Source: Rubripirellula tenax (GTDB taxonomy: Bacteria; Planctomycetota; Planctomycetia; Pirellulales; Pirellulaceae). Taken from it: a DNA stretch of 64,000 nt. The position numbers and the translations under genes were made by a program. Of the stretch, positions 7,369 to 16,890 are shown in pieces. The notes under the pieces are model-generated. The model saw only the letters and a program-made list of their open reading frames with translations. It was not told the origin of the DNA and did no database searches. Numbering within the stretch: position 1 is the first letter of the stretch; each line of letters starts with the position of its first letter. The stretch is taken from NCBI RefSeq assembly GCF_007860125.1, contig NZ_SJPW01000002.1, positions 186,001 through 250,000 of the forward strand, written 5' to 3'.

Positions 7369-10056
7369 ATGATGCGCCGATTCATTCCCATGGTCATCCT
7401 GTTGGCGATGCTTGTCGGACCACCCACGACAGGTGTCTCCCCAGGAAACGAACCAGCGACATTGACGGGACTGGCCAGCGGCATCGCTCCACGGAATTTC
7501 GCCGAAATGTGGGACGACTTTGATCCCCGCGCCGAACCGCTCGAAACGGAAACGCTTCACGAGTGGGAAGAAGATGGCGTGCTGCTGCGAGTCGTTCGGT
7601 TTCGTATCGGAGTCTTCAAGGGACAACCGGCCAAACTCGCGGCAATCTTCGGCATCCCCAAGTCTGCCGTCGACAGTGGTGAAAAAATTCCAGGCTTGGT
7701 CCAAATCCATGGTGGTGGGCAGTTCGCTGACCACCGGGCTTGCTTGATGAATGCGAAACGCGGTTACGCGACAGTCTCGATCGCTTGGGCCGGTCGCATC
7801 TCGGCGCCACAGTATCGCGTTTCTGAACCCGAGGTAAAACTGTTCTGGGACAACAAGACCAACGACCCCCGATACAGACAGACCACCGACTGGGGCGCGG
7901 TCGACGGCTACCACGCACCTTGTCGCAATCCCAAGAACAATTTCTTGTCCGTCGCGCCTGCCGCATGGACGATCGATGATGTTGAATCGCCTTGCAATTG
8001 TCCGTGGTTCCTGTGTGCGATCGCAGCTCGGCGGGCACTCACCTTCTTGGAACAACAGCCCGTCGTCGACGCGGAAAAACTCGGAGTTTACGGACACTCG
8101 ATGGGCGGTAAGTTGACGGTAATGGCCAGCGTTGATGCTCGTGTGAAAGCAGCTGCGCCGTCATGTGGCGGAATCAGCGATCGAGACAACGATAGCCAGC
8201 TCTATCGAACGACGATCAGCGATGATGTTAACTTGCGACACATCAAGTGCCCCATCATTTTCCTAAGCCCGTCCAACGATTTTCACGGACGAATCGGGGA
8301 CCTGCCCCGCGCGGTCGAAGAGATTCAAAGCAAAGATTGGCGAGTGACGTGTTCGCCGCATCACAATCACCAGGACTCGGCCGAGTACGAAGTCGCTAGC
8401 TTGCTGTGGTTCGACCAGCACCTCAAAGGCAACTTCGAATTCCCAAGCACACCCGAAACAAGCGTCGATCTGAGCGAAAAAAACGGAACGCCGACAATCA
8501 CTGTCACGCCGGATGCAGCGAGGGAACCGTTGTCGGTCGACGTATTCTATACTCAACACGGCCAAGACACAGAAACGTCATCGGATCGCGATAGCGTCGT
8601 CAATCGATTTTGGCGTTGCGCCAAGTCGACTCGCAAGGACAAAGCATGGACGGCAAAACTACCCCTGGGCACCGTCGACAAACCGCTATGGGTGTTCGCG
8701 AATGTGACCTACGCGTTAGACGAACCCGTGACGGGCGCCGGTTACTACTACCGCATCTATGAAACCGTAACGTTCAACGTTTCATCGCTGCTTGAACAGG
8801 TGTCCCCACAAACGTTGCAGTCGGCTGGCATCAAGCCAACACTTCGTCCGGAATCGATGATCGAATCATTTGGGAAAGATTGGAACAAAGAATGGTTCTC
8901 GCACAGGCCCGAAACCTGGCCACAATCGACGCACAAGTTGCACGACGAACAATTTCAAGCGCCAAGCAGCAACGCTCGACTGGCCATCGAAGTTCACTGC
9001 GACCAACCCAATGAATTGGTCGTAAAGATCGACGACCACGCGGTTGCGGTGGACGTCACGAAACCCGATCAATGGCAGCAGGTGATGGTGTCGCGGTCCG
9101 ATCTTCGCAACCACGCCGGCGAGTCGCTGCCCGACTGGACCGGGATGGGCAAATTGAAACTGTCAGACACCGAACGACTACAGCCAACCAAACCCGCATC
9201 GGGTCCTCCAAAGATCGTTGGAAAGAATTGGCAAGGCAACGACCCACAGTTTCGAAATCTCAGATGGGTCGATCCGCCGTCGACGTACGATGTCTACCTG
9301 CTGGCCGGGCAATCCAACATGGATGGCCGTGGCAGCGTCGATGACCTGACACCGATCCAACAGCGACCGCTCGGAAACGCGATCATTTTCTACCGCAACC
9401 CGCCCCACTCGACCAACACTTGGAAACCGCTGCTCCCAGGTTTCAGCATCGCTCCGCGATACAAGGGAGACTTGCCCTCGCCGACGTTCGGACCTGAAAT
9501 CGGATTCGCGATCGCCATGACGGACGCGAACCCAAGTCAAAAGCTGGCGTTGATCAAAGGATCGAAGGGTGCAACGAGCTTGCGAGTTGATTGGGATCCG
9601 GGAGAATCCGGCAAACCAGAGACGCAGGGCCCTTGCTACCGGAACTTTGTCGAGACGTTTCGTCTGGCAACCGATTCGCTGACACGCGATGGTCATCAGT
9701 TTGTTGTTCGAGGACTTTTGTGGCATCAAGGCGAATCGGATTCGAAAACAAGCAAAGACGTCTACCAAGAACGCTTGCTGCGGTTCATCGACCGTATTCG
9801 CGAAGACACCGAATTTGCGAATCTTCCGGTCGTCGTTGGCGAAGTATTTGACAATGGCAAGCGAGATAGTGTCCGCGCCGCGATTGAAGCGGTTGGCACT
9901 CGCGGCGCAGGCTACGGTTTCGTGTCGTCAAGTGAAACGACGACATCAGACCCGGGAACACACTTTGACGCGGCAAGTCAACTTTTGCTCGGCAAACGAT
10001 ATGCTGAAGCCATCATTCCGTTGGTTTCCAAACGGGAATTGAGCGTCAAGGAGTGA
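7369..10056 (+). CDS. two-domain secreted esterase: alpha/beta-hydrolase plus SGNH (SASA-type) acetylesterase
   Basis: An 895-residue exported protein. After a signal peptide (residues 1-25) comes an alpha/beta-hydrolase domain like acetylxylan esterase or dienelactone-hydrolase families (about residues 50-340), with the nucleophile elbow G-H-S244-M-G-G and an oxyanion HGGG-like IHGGGQF near residue 119. A beta-rich linker region (about 345-600) follows. The C-terminal third is an SGNH-type carbohydrate esterase (SASA/DUF303): AGQS649NMDGRG is the block I motif, LLWHQGESDS near residue 780 is block III-like, and H865 in THFD is the catalytic His. It probably deacetylates polysaccharides or oligosaccharides outside the cytoplasm, and stands close to the sulfatase locus. 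Two esterase folds in one chain is unusual. Confidence 0.85.
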   Translation: MMRRFIPMVILLAMLVGPPTTGVSPGNEPATLTGLASGIAPRNFAEMWDDFDPRAEPLETETLHEWEEDGVLLRVVRFRIGVFKGQPAKLAAIFGIPKSAVDSGEKIPGLVQIHGGGQFADHRACLMNAKRGYATVSIAWAGRISAPQYRVSEPEVKLFWDNKTNDPRYRQTTDWGAVDGYHAPCRNPKNNFLSVAPAAWTIDDVESPCNCPWFLCAIAARRALTFLEQQPVVDAEKLGVYGHSMGGKLTVMASVDARVKAAAPSCGGISDRDNDSQLYRTTISDDVNLRHIKCPIIFLSPSNDFHGRIGDLPRAVEEIQSKDWRVTCSPHHNHQDSAEYEVASLLWFDQHLKGNFEFPSTPETSVDLSEKNGTPTITVTPDAAREPLSVDVFYTQHGQDTETSSDRDSVVNRFWRCAKSTRKDKAWTAKLPLGTVDKPLWVFANVTYALDEPVTGAGYYYRIYETVTFNVSSLLEQVSPQTLQSAGIKPTLRPESMIESFGKDWNKEWFSHRPETWPQSTHKLHDEQFQAPSSNARLAIEVHCDQPNELVVKIDDHAVAVDVTKPDQWQQVMVSRSDLRNHAGESLPDWTGMGKLKLSDTERLQPTKPASGPPKIVGKNWQGNDPQFRNLRWVDPPSTYDVYLLAGQSNMDGRGSVDDLTPIQQRPLGNAIIFYRNPPHSTNTWKPLLPGFSIAPRYKGDLPSPTFGPEIGFAIAMTDANPSQKLALIKGSKGATSLRVDWDPGESGKPETQGPCYRNFVETFRLATDSLTRDGHQFVVRGLLWHQGESDSKTSKDVYQERLLRFIDRIREDTEFANLPVVVGEVFDNGKRDSVRAAIEAVGTRGAGYGFVSSSETTTSDPGTHFDAASQLLLGKRYAEAIIPLVSKRELSVKE

Positions 10057-10183
10057 TGAAAGGAACGACTGCAGTGGATGACGTCCGACTTGGGTTACCC
10101 CGGCACTATCAACATTGCCGACTGCGTGCCGTTTAAAATGGAGACTGCTGGTACGCCCGATTCCCGCAAAGAGATCGCTTGTC

Positions 10184-11038
10184 ATGTCGCTACCCCTCTG
10201 GACTTGGATTCCACTTGGTTTCTTTATCTTCGCGATCCTGCTGGATATCGCCACGCTTGTCATCTCGTTCCGCGAGAAGCGAACGATATGGCCGTTCGAG
10301 CCTTTCACGGATTCCAACAACGCTGACGCCGCGTCAAAGCCGTTGGACGGCAGTTCACGCGCCACGGTCGCCAGCGCGTACCAACCCGCCGCCAGTCTTG
10401 CGGACGCGTTTCCGATTACGCCGTTTGCAATGCAGTATGGATCGCAATTGAATCAGATGGGATATCAATACGTCGGCGCATTCCGCCACGTGAAAGGCGG
10501 GATCTACCAAATACGTTACGACGTGATGGTATCGGCCGACCGCTTGATCTTGGCATTCGTGGCTGCCGGAACCCTTGCAAAGATTCCGGTCGCAAACGTG
10601 ACACTTGTTTCGTTGGGCACTCGGCCATCGTCTTTTGCGCCCGGCCAGCGATCCGATTTGATGTGTGGCAACGTATCGATGATTGCCGAAGCCGCTTTCG
10701 AACACGATTTCACCGGCCGAACGATCTCGATGGTGTTCCCCAACGCAAGTGCGAACGAACTGCAATCATTGCACGCACAACGATGGGGTACGCTACAGCC
10801 ACAACCGTTCGGTCCCGAACCGCTCGGCGAGTATCACCGGTATTGCCTGGACGTTGCCGAGGACGCCGAGCGAAGGGGCTCGCTGTACCGAGTAGACGAC
10901 ATGCCGAACTATCAACGGCCGCACCCTGGGTCGGCGATCTTGATGTTCGTTGCGATGAAGAAGTTTATGTGGGGACGCCGCATTTGGCCGCATCGATGGC
11001 GCGTCAAGCGACTTCCGCCGGCACCTTTCGGTGCCTAA
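10184..11038 (+). CDS. membrane-anchored protein of unknown function
   Basis: A 284-residue protein with one N-terminal membrane helix (about residues 5-22, WTWIPLGFFIFAILLDIATL) and a soluble domain that has no motif I recognise. Near the C-terminus is another short hydrophobic patch (GSAILMFVAMKKFMW) followed by a basic tail. ATG 10184 is preferred over ATG 10115 because it begins directly with the helix, while the upstream 23 residues look non-coding. It lies in the same orientation as the esterase gene and 127 nt behind it. No function is proposed. Confidence 0.6.
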   Translation: MSLPLWTWIPLGFFIFAILLDIATLVISFREKRTIWPFEPFTDSNNADAASKPLDGSSRATVASAYQPAASLADAFPITPFAMQYGSQLNQMGYQYVGAFRHVKGGIYQIRYDVMVSADRLILAFVAAGTLAKIPVANVTLVSLGTRPSSFAPGQRSDLMCGNVSMIAEAAFEHDFTGRTISMVFPNASANELQSLHAQRWGTLQPQPFGPEPLGEYHRYCLDVAEDAERRGSLYRVDDMPNYQRPHPGSAILMFVAMKKFMWGRRIWPHRWRVKRLPPAPFGA

Positions 11039-11113
11039 AACGTAACGATTGCTCCATCATCGCCGTGATGGTGTCATTCCCCTAATTCCGACATCCGAAT
11101 CGAGCCTCACACG

Positions 11114-12301
11114 ATGAAGAACAACCACCGAATCTGGATTGCAACAATCGCGATCGCTGTTGGCGTCACGGTGTATGCCCAGCGTAGGCCGCGCGGCGGT
11201 GGAGGCGAAGCTTCACTTGCACAACCGTTTCGCGGCGTGGTCGCCGACGGCAAAGTGGAAACGGGTTTGTTCAAGATCGAATCGAGCGGCGTCAGCACAA
11301 AACCGGTTGTCGATGCGGCGCTGGCGCTGCTGGATGGATTGAGTGAATCGCAGCGGAAGCGAACCACGTTTCCCGTCGATGATTTGGAATGGCGAAAGTG
11401 GGACAACCGACACTTTTACAAACGACAAGGCGTCGGTTTCGACGAAATGGACCAAAAACAGCGAGATCTCGCGTTCGGACTGTTGCGATCGAGCTTGAGC
11501 GCCAAGGGACTTAAACTGTCTCAGGACATCATGAAGCTGAACGGGACGCTTGCAGAACTGGCCAACAACTTCGACGAGTATGGCGAGTGGTTGTACTGGA
11601 TCACGATCATGGGCGAACCATCGGAAACCGAGCCCTGGGGATGGCAAATCGACGGACATCATCTTGTCATCAACTACTTTGTCGTGGGCGACCAAGTCGT
11701 GATGTCGCCGGTTTTTATCGGCAGCGAACCCGTTCACGCAACTAGCGGAAAGTTCAAGGGAACCGTCGTCATGCAAACTGAGCAAGACATGGCGCTCGCG
11801 TTCATGAGGTCGCTCGACACGGGGCAACAGAATGAAGCCACGTTGTCAGCCGTCAAAGATGGCAATAACGCGTTGACGGAAGCCTACAAGGACAACGTCG
11901 ACTTGGACTACGCCGGATTGGTTGCCTCGAAACTAGACGAATCCCAACAGGAATCATTGCTGGCGGTGATCGGCCAATACGTTGGCAACATGGATGACGG
12001 GCACGCGAAAGTGAAGATGGACGAAGTTCGTGAACACCTCAACCGCACCTATTTTGCCTGGATCGGCGGCACGACCGCGGAAAGCGTCTTCTATTACCGA
12101 ATCCACAGCCCGGTCGTGTTGATCGAATTCGATCACCAACGACGCGTCGCCCCCATGCGGTCACAAGATCCCAGTCGCGACCACATCCACGCGGTCATTC
12201 GCACACCCAACGGCAACGACTACGGAAAAGACCTGTTACGACAACACTACGAAACCCATCACCATGAACATGATCACGGACATGTTCATTCCGAGAAGTA
12301 G
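11114..12301 (+). CDS. DUF3500 family secreted protein with His-rich tail
   Basis: A 395-residue protein with a signal peptide ([20 protein letters not shown], cleavage near AQR). The DUF3500 pattern is clear: a region describing [13 protein letters not shown], a central [24 protein letters not shown], and VLIEFDHQR towards the end. DUF3500 has no assigned activity but its conserved His, Glu and Asp residues suggest metal binding. Here the last 20 residues contain a cluster of His ([11 protein letters not shown]), which could also bind metal. The gene converges on the ThuA-like gene with 63 bp between stops. Confidence 0.8.
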   Translation: MKNNHRIWIATIAIAVGVTVYAQRRPRGGGGEASLAQPFRGVVADGKVETGLFKIESSGVSTKPVVDAALALLDGLSESQRKRTTFPVDDLEWRKWDNRHFYKRQGVGFDEMDQKQRDLAFGLLRSSLSAKGLKLSQDIMKLNGTLAELANNFDEYGEWLYWITIMGEPSETEPWGWQIDGHHLVINYFVVGDQVVMSPVFIGSEPVHATSGKFKGTVVMQTEQDMALAFMRSLDTGQQNEATLSAVKDGNNALTEAYKDNVDLDYAGLVASKLDESQQESLLAVIGQYVGNMDDGHAKVKMDEVREHLNRTYFAWIGGTTAESVFYYRIHSPVVLIEFDHQRRVAPMRSQDPSRDHIHAVIRTPNGNDYGKDLLRQHYETHHHEHDHGHVHSEK

Positions 12302-12364
12302 TTCTGTCTTGTCCTTTGTAAAGCGACGCATTTTAGAGTCACAGGCACCGTTCGAGTTGCCAGA

Positions 12365-13462
12365 CTACGGTGACTCCGCTTTCACTTTCTTCGGCGCCCG
12401 CGGCTTTTTGGCTTTGGGGGGCGAAATGTTGTTGTGCGCCGGGATCGGGCTTTCATAGCCCGCATAGGCTTCCGGTTTGATGCCACGAGCATGGGTTTGA
12501 TTGCCGAAAGTGTTGGGTTTGAACGGTCCGACGAATGCAATGTTCAAGTCCGACGTGATGGCGTCTTCCAGTCCGATCGCCCAGACGATCCCATTGACCA
12601 TCAACCGGCGATAGCCTTCGTTGGTCAGGTCTTCCGGAGTCCCATACAACGAAGTAAAGACTCGCCCCACTTGCCCCGACTCGGACCTGTAGGTGCGAGT
12701 CCATTCCGATGGCATCGGCGACTGTGTCGTGGAAGCGGGCGAATCGGGAGTCATTCCATCAAGCGGTTGAGCTATCGTCAGGATATCGCCGTCCGTCGGT
12801 TTGCCGACATAGCCACCCGCTTGAACCCACACGTCATCAACGCCGTGTAATATCGGATGGTTTGCCATCGCTTCGATGATGGTGATGCGAGTGCTTTGTT
12901 GGTGATTCTTGCCGTAATGGCCGACCCAGGTTTGCCCCAGCACTTGATGACCGAAACCAAACTCATAGTCCGGCCCCTTCGCATCGAAGGAATACTTCGC
13001 ATACGGTCGATCTTTGGGAATCTTAAATCCGTGGGTCGAAGTCCGCATACCGACCACCGGCCCGCCTCGTTTCAAATAGTCATCAAAGTGTTTCATCTGT
13101 TCTTCGGGCAGATCTTGGAAACGCAAAAAGACAACCGCCAAATCGGCTGTCTCGAGCGCCTCCATTCCTGGAATGTTCGATGGCGTGCCTGCTACGATTT
13201 CTCCGCTTTTCGGATCGATATTGAATAGCACCGTGCACTTAAACCCATGGCGTTTGGCAAGGATCCTGGCTAACGCAGGAAGCGACTCTTCCGAGCGATA
13301 TTCATGATCACCCGCCAGAAAAACGATGTGCTTGCCGTGCCCGAAACCCTCGGCACCTTCATAAACCAGCGACTCGGCCGCGCCGACATTCGCAAAGCCC
13401 AGCAGTGAAGCGAATAAAGCAAACGCAAATTTCACATTTCGTTCTTGTGAATTGTTGTTCAT
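12365..13462 (-). CDS. ThuA-like secreted protein
   Basis: A 365-residue protein with signal peptide (KFAFALFASLLGFANVGAAE) and a ThuA domain (about residues 35-250). Visible hallmarks are the VFLAGDHEYRSEESLPALARIL strand-helix, a central TADLAVVFLRF strand, GGPVVGMRTSTHGF with the conserved His, and GHQVLGQTW. ThuA is a glutamine-amidotransferase-like fold linked to sugar metabolism in planctomycetes and often found in secreted multi-domain proteins. Start ATG 13462 preferred over TTG 13468. The C-terminal tail is Lys/Pro-rich (SPPKAKKPRAPKKVKAES). It is the last gene of the minus-strand carbohydrate block. Confidence 0.85.
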   Translation of the reverse strand: MNNNSQERNVKFAFALFASLLGFANVGAAESLVYEGAEGFGHGKHIVFLAGDHEYRSEESLPALARILAKRHGFKCTVLFNIDPKSGEIVAGTPSNIPGMEALETADLAVVFLRFQDLPEEQMKHFDDYLKRGGPVVGMRTSTHGFKIPKDRPYAKYSFDAKGPDYEFGFGHQVLGQTWVGHYGKNHQQSTRITIIEAMANHPILHGVDDVWVQAGGYVGKPTDGDILTIAQPLDGMTPDSPASTTQSPMPSEWTRTYRSESGQVGRVFTSLYGTPEDLTNEGYRRLMVNGIVWAIGLEDAITSDLNIAFVGPFKPNTFGNQTHARGIKPEAYAGYESPIPAHNNISPPKAKKPRAPKKVKAESP

Positions 13463-13492
13463 ATTCAATCAACTTTTTGATCGTGTTAGCAG

Positions 13493-15040
13493 TTAAGGTT
13501 GAAAGGTATCAGTGCGGAAAGGATATGCCGGCAGCCCTGATGCGTTGACCAAGTTGACACTCGGCTTTCCCGAGAATGCGTAGCGGACATACAAAGGGTG
13601 GCTCAGCCCATCATTGCTTAGCACCACAGCCTCTCCCTCAATTGCTGCGCTCGCAGCAAACCAATTCTTGGAATCGTCGGCCAACCAGAATCCCGTGGGT
13701 GGCTTGCCGTCCGAAGTCGTTAGCCCATCGGCATGTTCGAAGTGGACCGTGATGCGACCAGGTGCGGTCACCACCTGGCTTACCACCGGGCCATCGGCTT
13801 CGACTGCTTGCCCGAGCGTGTCACGCGCGGCCAGCAGCGCCAACCGCTTTCCGATGGGAAGCTTGTCCTTCGGATGAACGTTTTTCGTTTCTCCCAGGTC
13901 GATGCTATTCGACACACCAGTACCGGGGAGCTCTCGTACTTTCAATTGCGATTCTCGCATCCATGCCCACGAGTGTGCGATGGGGTTCTCGGGATCCTTT
14001 GACGGGCCTGAATCGAGTGCCACACCAAACCCGGGCATCATCACCACAAGAACATGCAAGTCGTCGCGATTCCATTCCTTTCGATATCGGGTGACCCACT
14101 GCTTGAGAACGTCGCCATAGATCAACATGCCCGAATTGCGTGAAAACCATGGCGAATCCACCATCCCAAACATCGACTGAGTGTTGCGTTCGCCTTGGTA
14201 CCAAACCAGCCCTCGGCAAGCGAATGGAACTAACGGTTTCATCATCGCGTTGTAAAGAATATTGGGCTGGCGACGCAGAAACACATCGTCTTGATTGCTC
14301 CAGGGCTTGGTACCCGCCAAGATGCTTTGAATCTTTTGCTTGGTCTCGTCGTCTGCATCAAACTCCTGCATCACCGTTTTGAAGTGCGGAACCGATTCGG
14401 TCATGCCACGCGGCATCCAAGCCTCGATGGATGAACTACCCCAACAAGAAAGAATGATGCCAACCGGCACATCATCGGACTGTTGCAAAAAATGAGCAAA
14501 TGCGAATGCCACCGCACTATTGGGCGGGCCGACTTCCCAGTTGCCTTCACAGCTCTCTTGTTCTGTAAACGAAACCGTTCGATTGACTTGAAAGCCGCGA
14601 ATCTTTTTTGCTTCTGGCACCAAGGCGGCAATCTCCTTCACCGCCTGAGTCCCCATCTGCATGTTGGACTGCCCCGAACAGATCCAGACTTCACCCACCA
14701 GCAGATCTGCGATCACGATCTCATCACTGTGCTTTGTGCTAGAAACCGTCATGTCACGGGAATCAACATTCGCTTTCAGTGGATCCAAGTCGACACGCCA
14801 TTTGCCATCGCCGTCAACCAAACCCGACTTGGACTGTCCGGCAAAAGCAACGGTCACCGTAGCACCCGGATCTGCTTTCCCCCAAACGGGAACCGGCATA
14901 TCGCGTTGCAGTACCGCATGATCGGTGAAGAGCGAACCGAGTTGCAGTTCGCCATACGCCGGTTGCGACATCGCAACAGCAAACAGCACGGCGAAACGAA
15001 AACACCGAACCGGTCGACGGCTGGCTTGGCTGGTTCGCAT
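13493..15040 (-). CDS. sialate O-acetylesterase-like SGNH hydrolase (SASA family)
   Basis: A 515-residue secreted enzyme. After the signal peptide the sequence LGSLFTDHAVLQRDMPVPVWG is the usual N-terminal beta-sandwich start of this family. The catalytic block I motif is WICSGQSNMQM, and WGSSSIEAWMPR and LVWYQGERN are further SGNH blocks. Such enzymes remove O-acetyl groups from sialic acids or other sugars in the periplasm; substrate here is probably an acetylated algal polysaccharide, inferred from the neighbouring sulfatases and fucosidase. GTG 15133 would overlap the upstream sulfatase stop by 4 nt, but ATG 15040 gives a normal signal peptide (FRFAVLFAVAMSQPAYG) and is preferred. Confidence 0.88.
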   Translation of the reverse strand: MRTSQASRRPVRCFRFAVLFAVAMSQPAYGELQLGSLFTDHAVLQRDMPVPVWGKADPGATVTVAFAGQSKSGLVDGDGKWRVDLDPLKANVDSRDMTVSSTKHSDEIVIADLLVGEVWICSGQSNMQMGTQAVKEIAALVPEAKKIRGFQVNRTVSFTEQESCEGNWEVGPPNSAVAFAFAHFLQQSDDVPVGIILSCWGSSSIEAWMPRGMTESVPHFKTVMQEFDADDETKQKIQSILAGTKPWSNQDDVFLRRQPNILYNAMMKPLVPFACRGLVWYQGERNTQSMFGMVDSPWFSRNSGMLIYGDVLKQWVTRYRKEWNRDDLHVLVVMMPGFGVALDSGPSKDPENPIAHSWAWMRESQLKVRELPGTGVSNSIDLGETKNVHPKDKLPIGKRLALLAARDTLGQAVEADGPVVSQVVTAPGRITVHFEHADGLTTSDGKPPTGFWLADDSKNWFAASAAIEGEAVVLSNDGLSHPLYVRYAFSGKPSVNLVNASGLPAYPFRTDTFQP

Positions 15041-15129
15041 GATAGTTTTCGGGTGTAAGCGATTGATGTTGATGACTTCGACACGTTGACAAACGATCAA
15101 GGCGTTTCCGACCTCCGCCCGGCACTTGT

Positions 15130-16890
15130 TCACAATGCGAGCACTTCGGTGAAGTAGGCTCCACCCGCACGATCGTTCTCGTCGTAGAGGTACGTCACAA
15201 GATCGGTCGGGCCAGCCGGCAGATCGATATCGAAGATGACTTCCGTACTGCCCTCGACCACTTCTTTTGTTAACTCACGGCCAGCGATCACAAGGGTCGC
15301 ACGCACCGCTTTGATTTCTGCACCCGCTTCCTTGGGCAATTGACGCAGAGTCAATCGGTAGCGTCCCGCCGTCTTGACGTCGATCTTCCAAGGCCCTGTT
15401 GTTTTGGGCAGCTTTCGAATCGAACCGAAGTTCCACGGAGGGTTGCCCGATGGCATATACCAGTCTTGCGAACAAAGAACGGTTGGGTTTTCTACGGGAT
15501 TGCCGACATCGATCCGAACGGGCGTCATGCGTGGCGAGACAGCGTCCCAAAAGGGCGAGTAGTGCTTCATCAACCGCGATACGATTTCGGGATGTTGCGC
15601 CGCGACGTTGTGCTGCTGTGCCGGATCAGCCTTCATATCGTAGAGCTCGTCCTGGTTGATCAGTCGCCAGTTTTTCTCCAACACGCAGGTGTCATTCCAC
15701 GGTTGAGGCGATTCGCGAAAGTAGGCTCCACCTTGGAATTGAACAATCAAGTGATCCCGATGTGGCTTGGCCTGGCTGTCTGTCAATTGACTGGCAAACG
15801 AAATGCCATCGGGATTGTGCGTGGGCGGAACATCGACTCCGCACAATTCGGCTAGTGTCGGCAGCACGTCGATGTGCCCGGCCAATGCATCAACGTCAAA
15901 GCCACCCACGAGACCACCGACCGGCCAATGAACAAAAAACGGAACCCGATGCCCGCCTTCGTAAACCGAAGACTTTTTCCCTCGCATGCCCGCGTTGAAT
16001 CCTCGACTTGGTTCTGAGTCCAATCCTTTGAATTGCCCTCCGTTCGCAGTGCCGTTGTCGGTCATGTAAACCAAGATCGTATTGTCCGCCAAATTCAGAT
16101 CGGCCAGCCTTTTTCGAAGTAGAGATAGGTTGTGATCGAAGTTTGTGATCATCCCGTAAAAGTTCGCACCGCTGCCCCACGTGGCAACCTCGCCGTACGG
16201 GCGGCTCCATTTTGGATCGACGATGTAGGGACCGTGGGGAGCGTTGGTCGCAAGGTACAGAAAGAACGGCTTGGTCTGATTTTCTTCGATGAAGCGAATC
16301 GATTCCCGAAACCAGACGTTGGTGCAGTAGCCTTCGAACTTTTCAAACGCACCGTTTCGTTCATAAGTATCGTCGAAGTAGTCGTTACCCCAAAAATCAG
16401 AAGCCTGGCCAACGCCGCCACACCGATGCCAAACGACGTTTTGAAAGCCGCGATCCTGTGGGCGATGGGGCGAGTTGTCACCCAGGTGCCATTTGCCAAC
16501 CATACCGGTAACGTAACCAGCGTCTGCGAAAACATTGGCAATGGTCCGCTCGTCCGTATGCATCATCGTGCGACCACTGCTGGTCCGATAAGCACCGGTG
16601 CGACCGGGATATCGCCCCGTCATCAGCGCCGCACGTGTCGGTGTGCAAAAGGGACTGACATGAAAGTCCGTCATTCGAACCGACTCGGCGAACAACCGGT
16701 CGAGATGCGGAGTCTTGACGATCGGATTGCCATGACAGGCCAAGTCACCGTAGCCCTGATCGTCCGTCATGATCAATACGACGTTGGGACGCTGCGGCTG
16801 TTCCGCGGTCGCGTGAAAAAGTGGCAACAATCCCAACAAGAAGCCGATTATCGACATTCGAATCCGGAGGCTGGTCAGCGAGTTTTCCAT
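15130..16890 (-). CDS. sulfatase (S1 family, FGly type) with C-terminal beta-sandwich
   Basis: A 586-residue secreted arylsulfatase-type enzyme. After a signal peptide (about residues 1-30) the alkaline-phosphatase-like domain starts with PNVVLIMTDDQGYGD, whose Asp pair binds calcium. The formylglycine site is C82-T-P-T-R, followed by AALMTGR; GKWHLG (about residue 131) and the metal-binding YMTDNGT near residue 275 complete the core. About 100 extra residues at the C-terminus look like a beta-rich module (GPWKIDVKTAGRYRLTLRQL). The enzyme hydrolyses sulfate esters on a carbohydrate. Its ATG overlaps the upstream sulfatase gene by 16 nt, so the two are probably co-translated. Confidence 0.93.
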   Translation of the reverse strand: MENSLTSLRIRMSIIGFLLGLLPLFHATAEQPQRPNVVLIMTDDQGYGDLACHGNPIVKTPHLDRLFAESVRMTDFHVSPFCTPTRAALMTGRYPGRTGAYRTSSGRTMMHTDERTIANVFADAGYVTGMVGKWHLGDNSPHRPQDRGFQNVVWHRCGGVGQASDFWGNDYFDDTYERNGAFEKFEGYCTNVWFRESIRFIEENQTKPFFLYLATNAPHGPYIVDPKWSRPYGEVATWGSGANFYGMITNFDHNLSLLRKRLADLNLADNTILVYMTDNGTANGGQFKGLDSEPSRGFNAGMRGKKSSVYEGGHRVPFFVHWPVGGLVGGFDVDALAGHIDVLPTLAELCGVDVPPTHNPDGISFASQLTDSQAKPHRDHLIVQFQGGAYFRESPQPWNDTCVLEKNWRLINQDELYDMKADPAQQHNVAAQHPEIVSRLMKHYSPFWDAVSPRMTPVRIDVGNPVENPTVLCSQDWYMPSGNPPWNFGSIRKLPKTTGPWKIDVKTAGRYRLTLRQLPKEAGAEIKAVRATLVIAGRELTKEVVEGSTEVIFDIDLPAGPTDLVTYLYDENDRAGGAYFTEVLAL

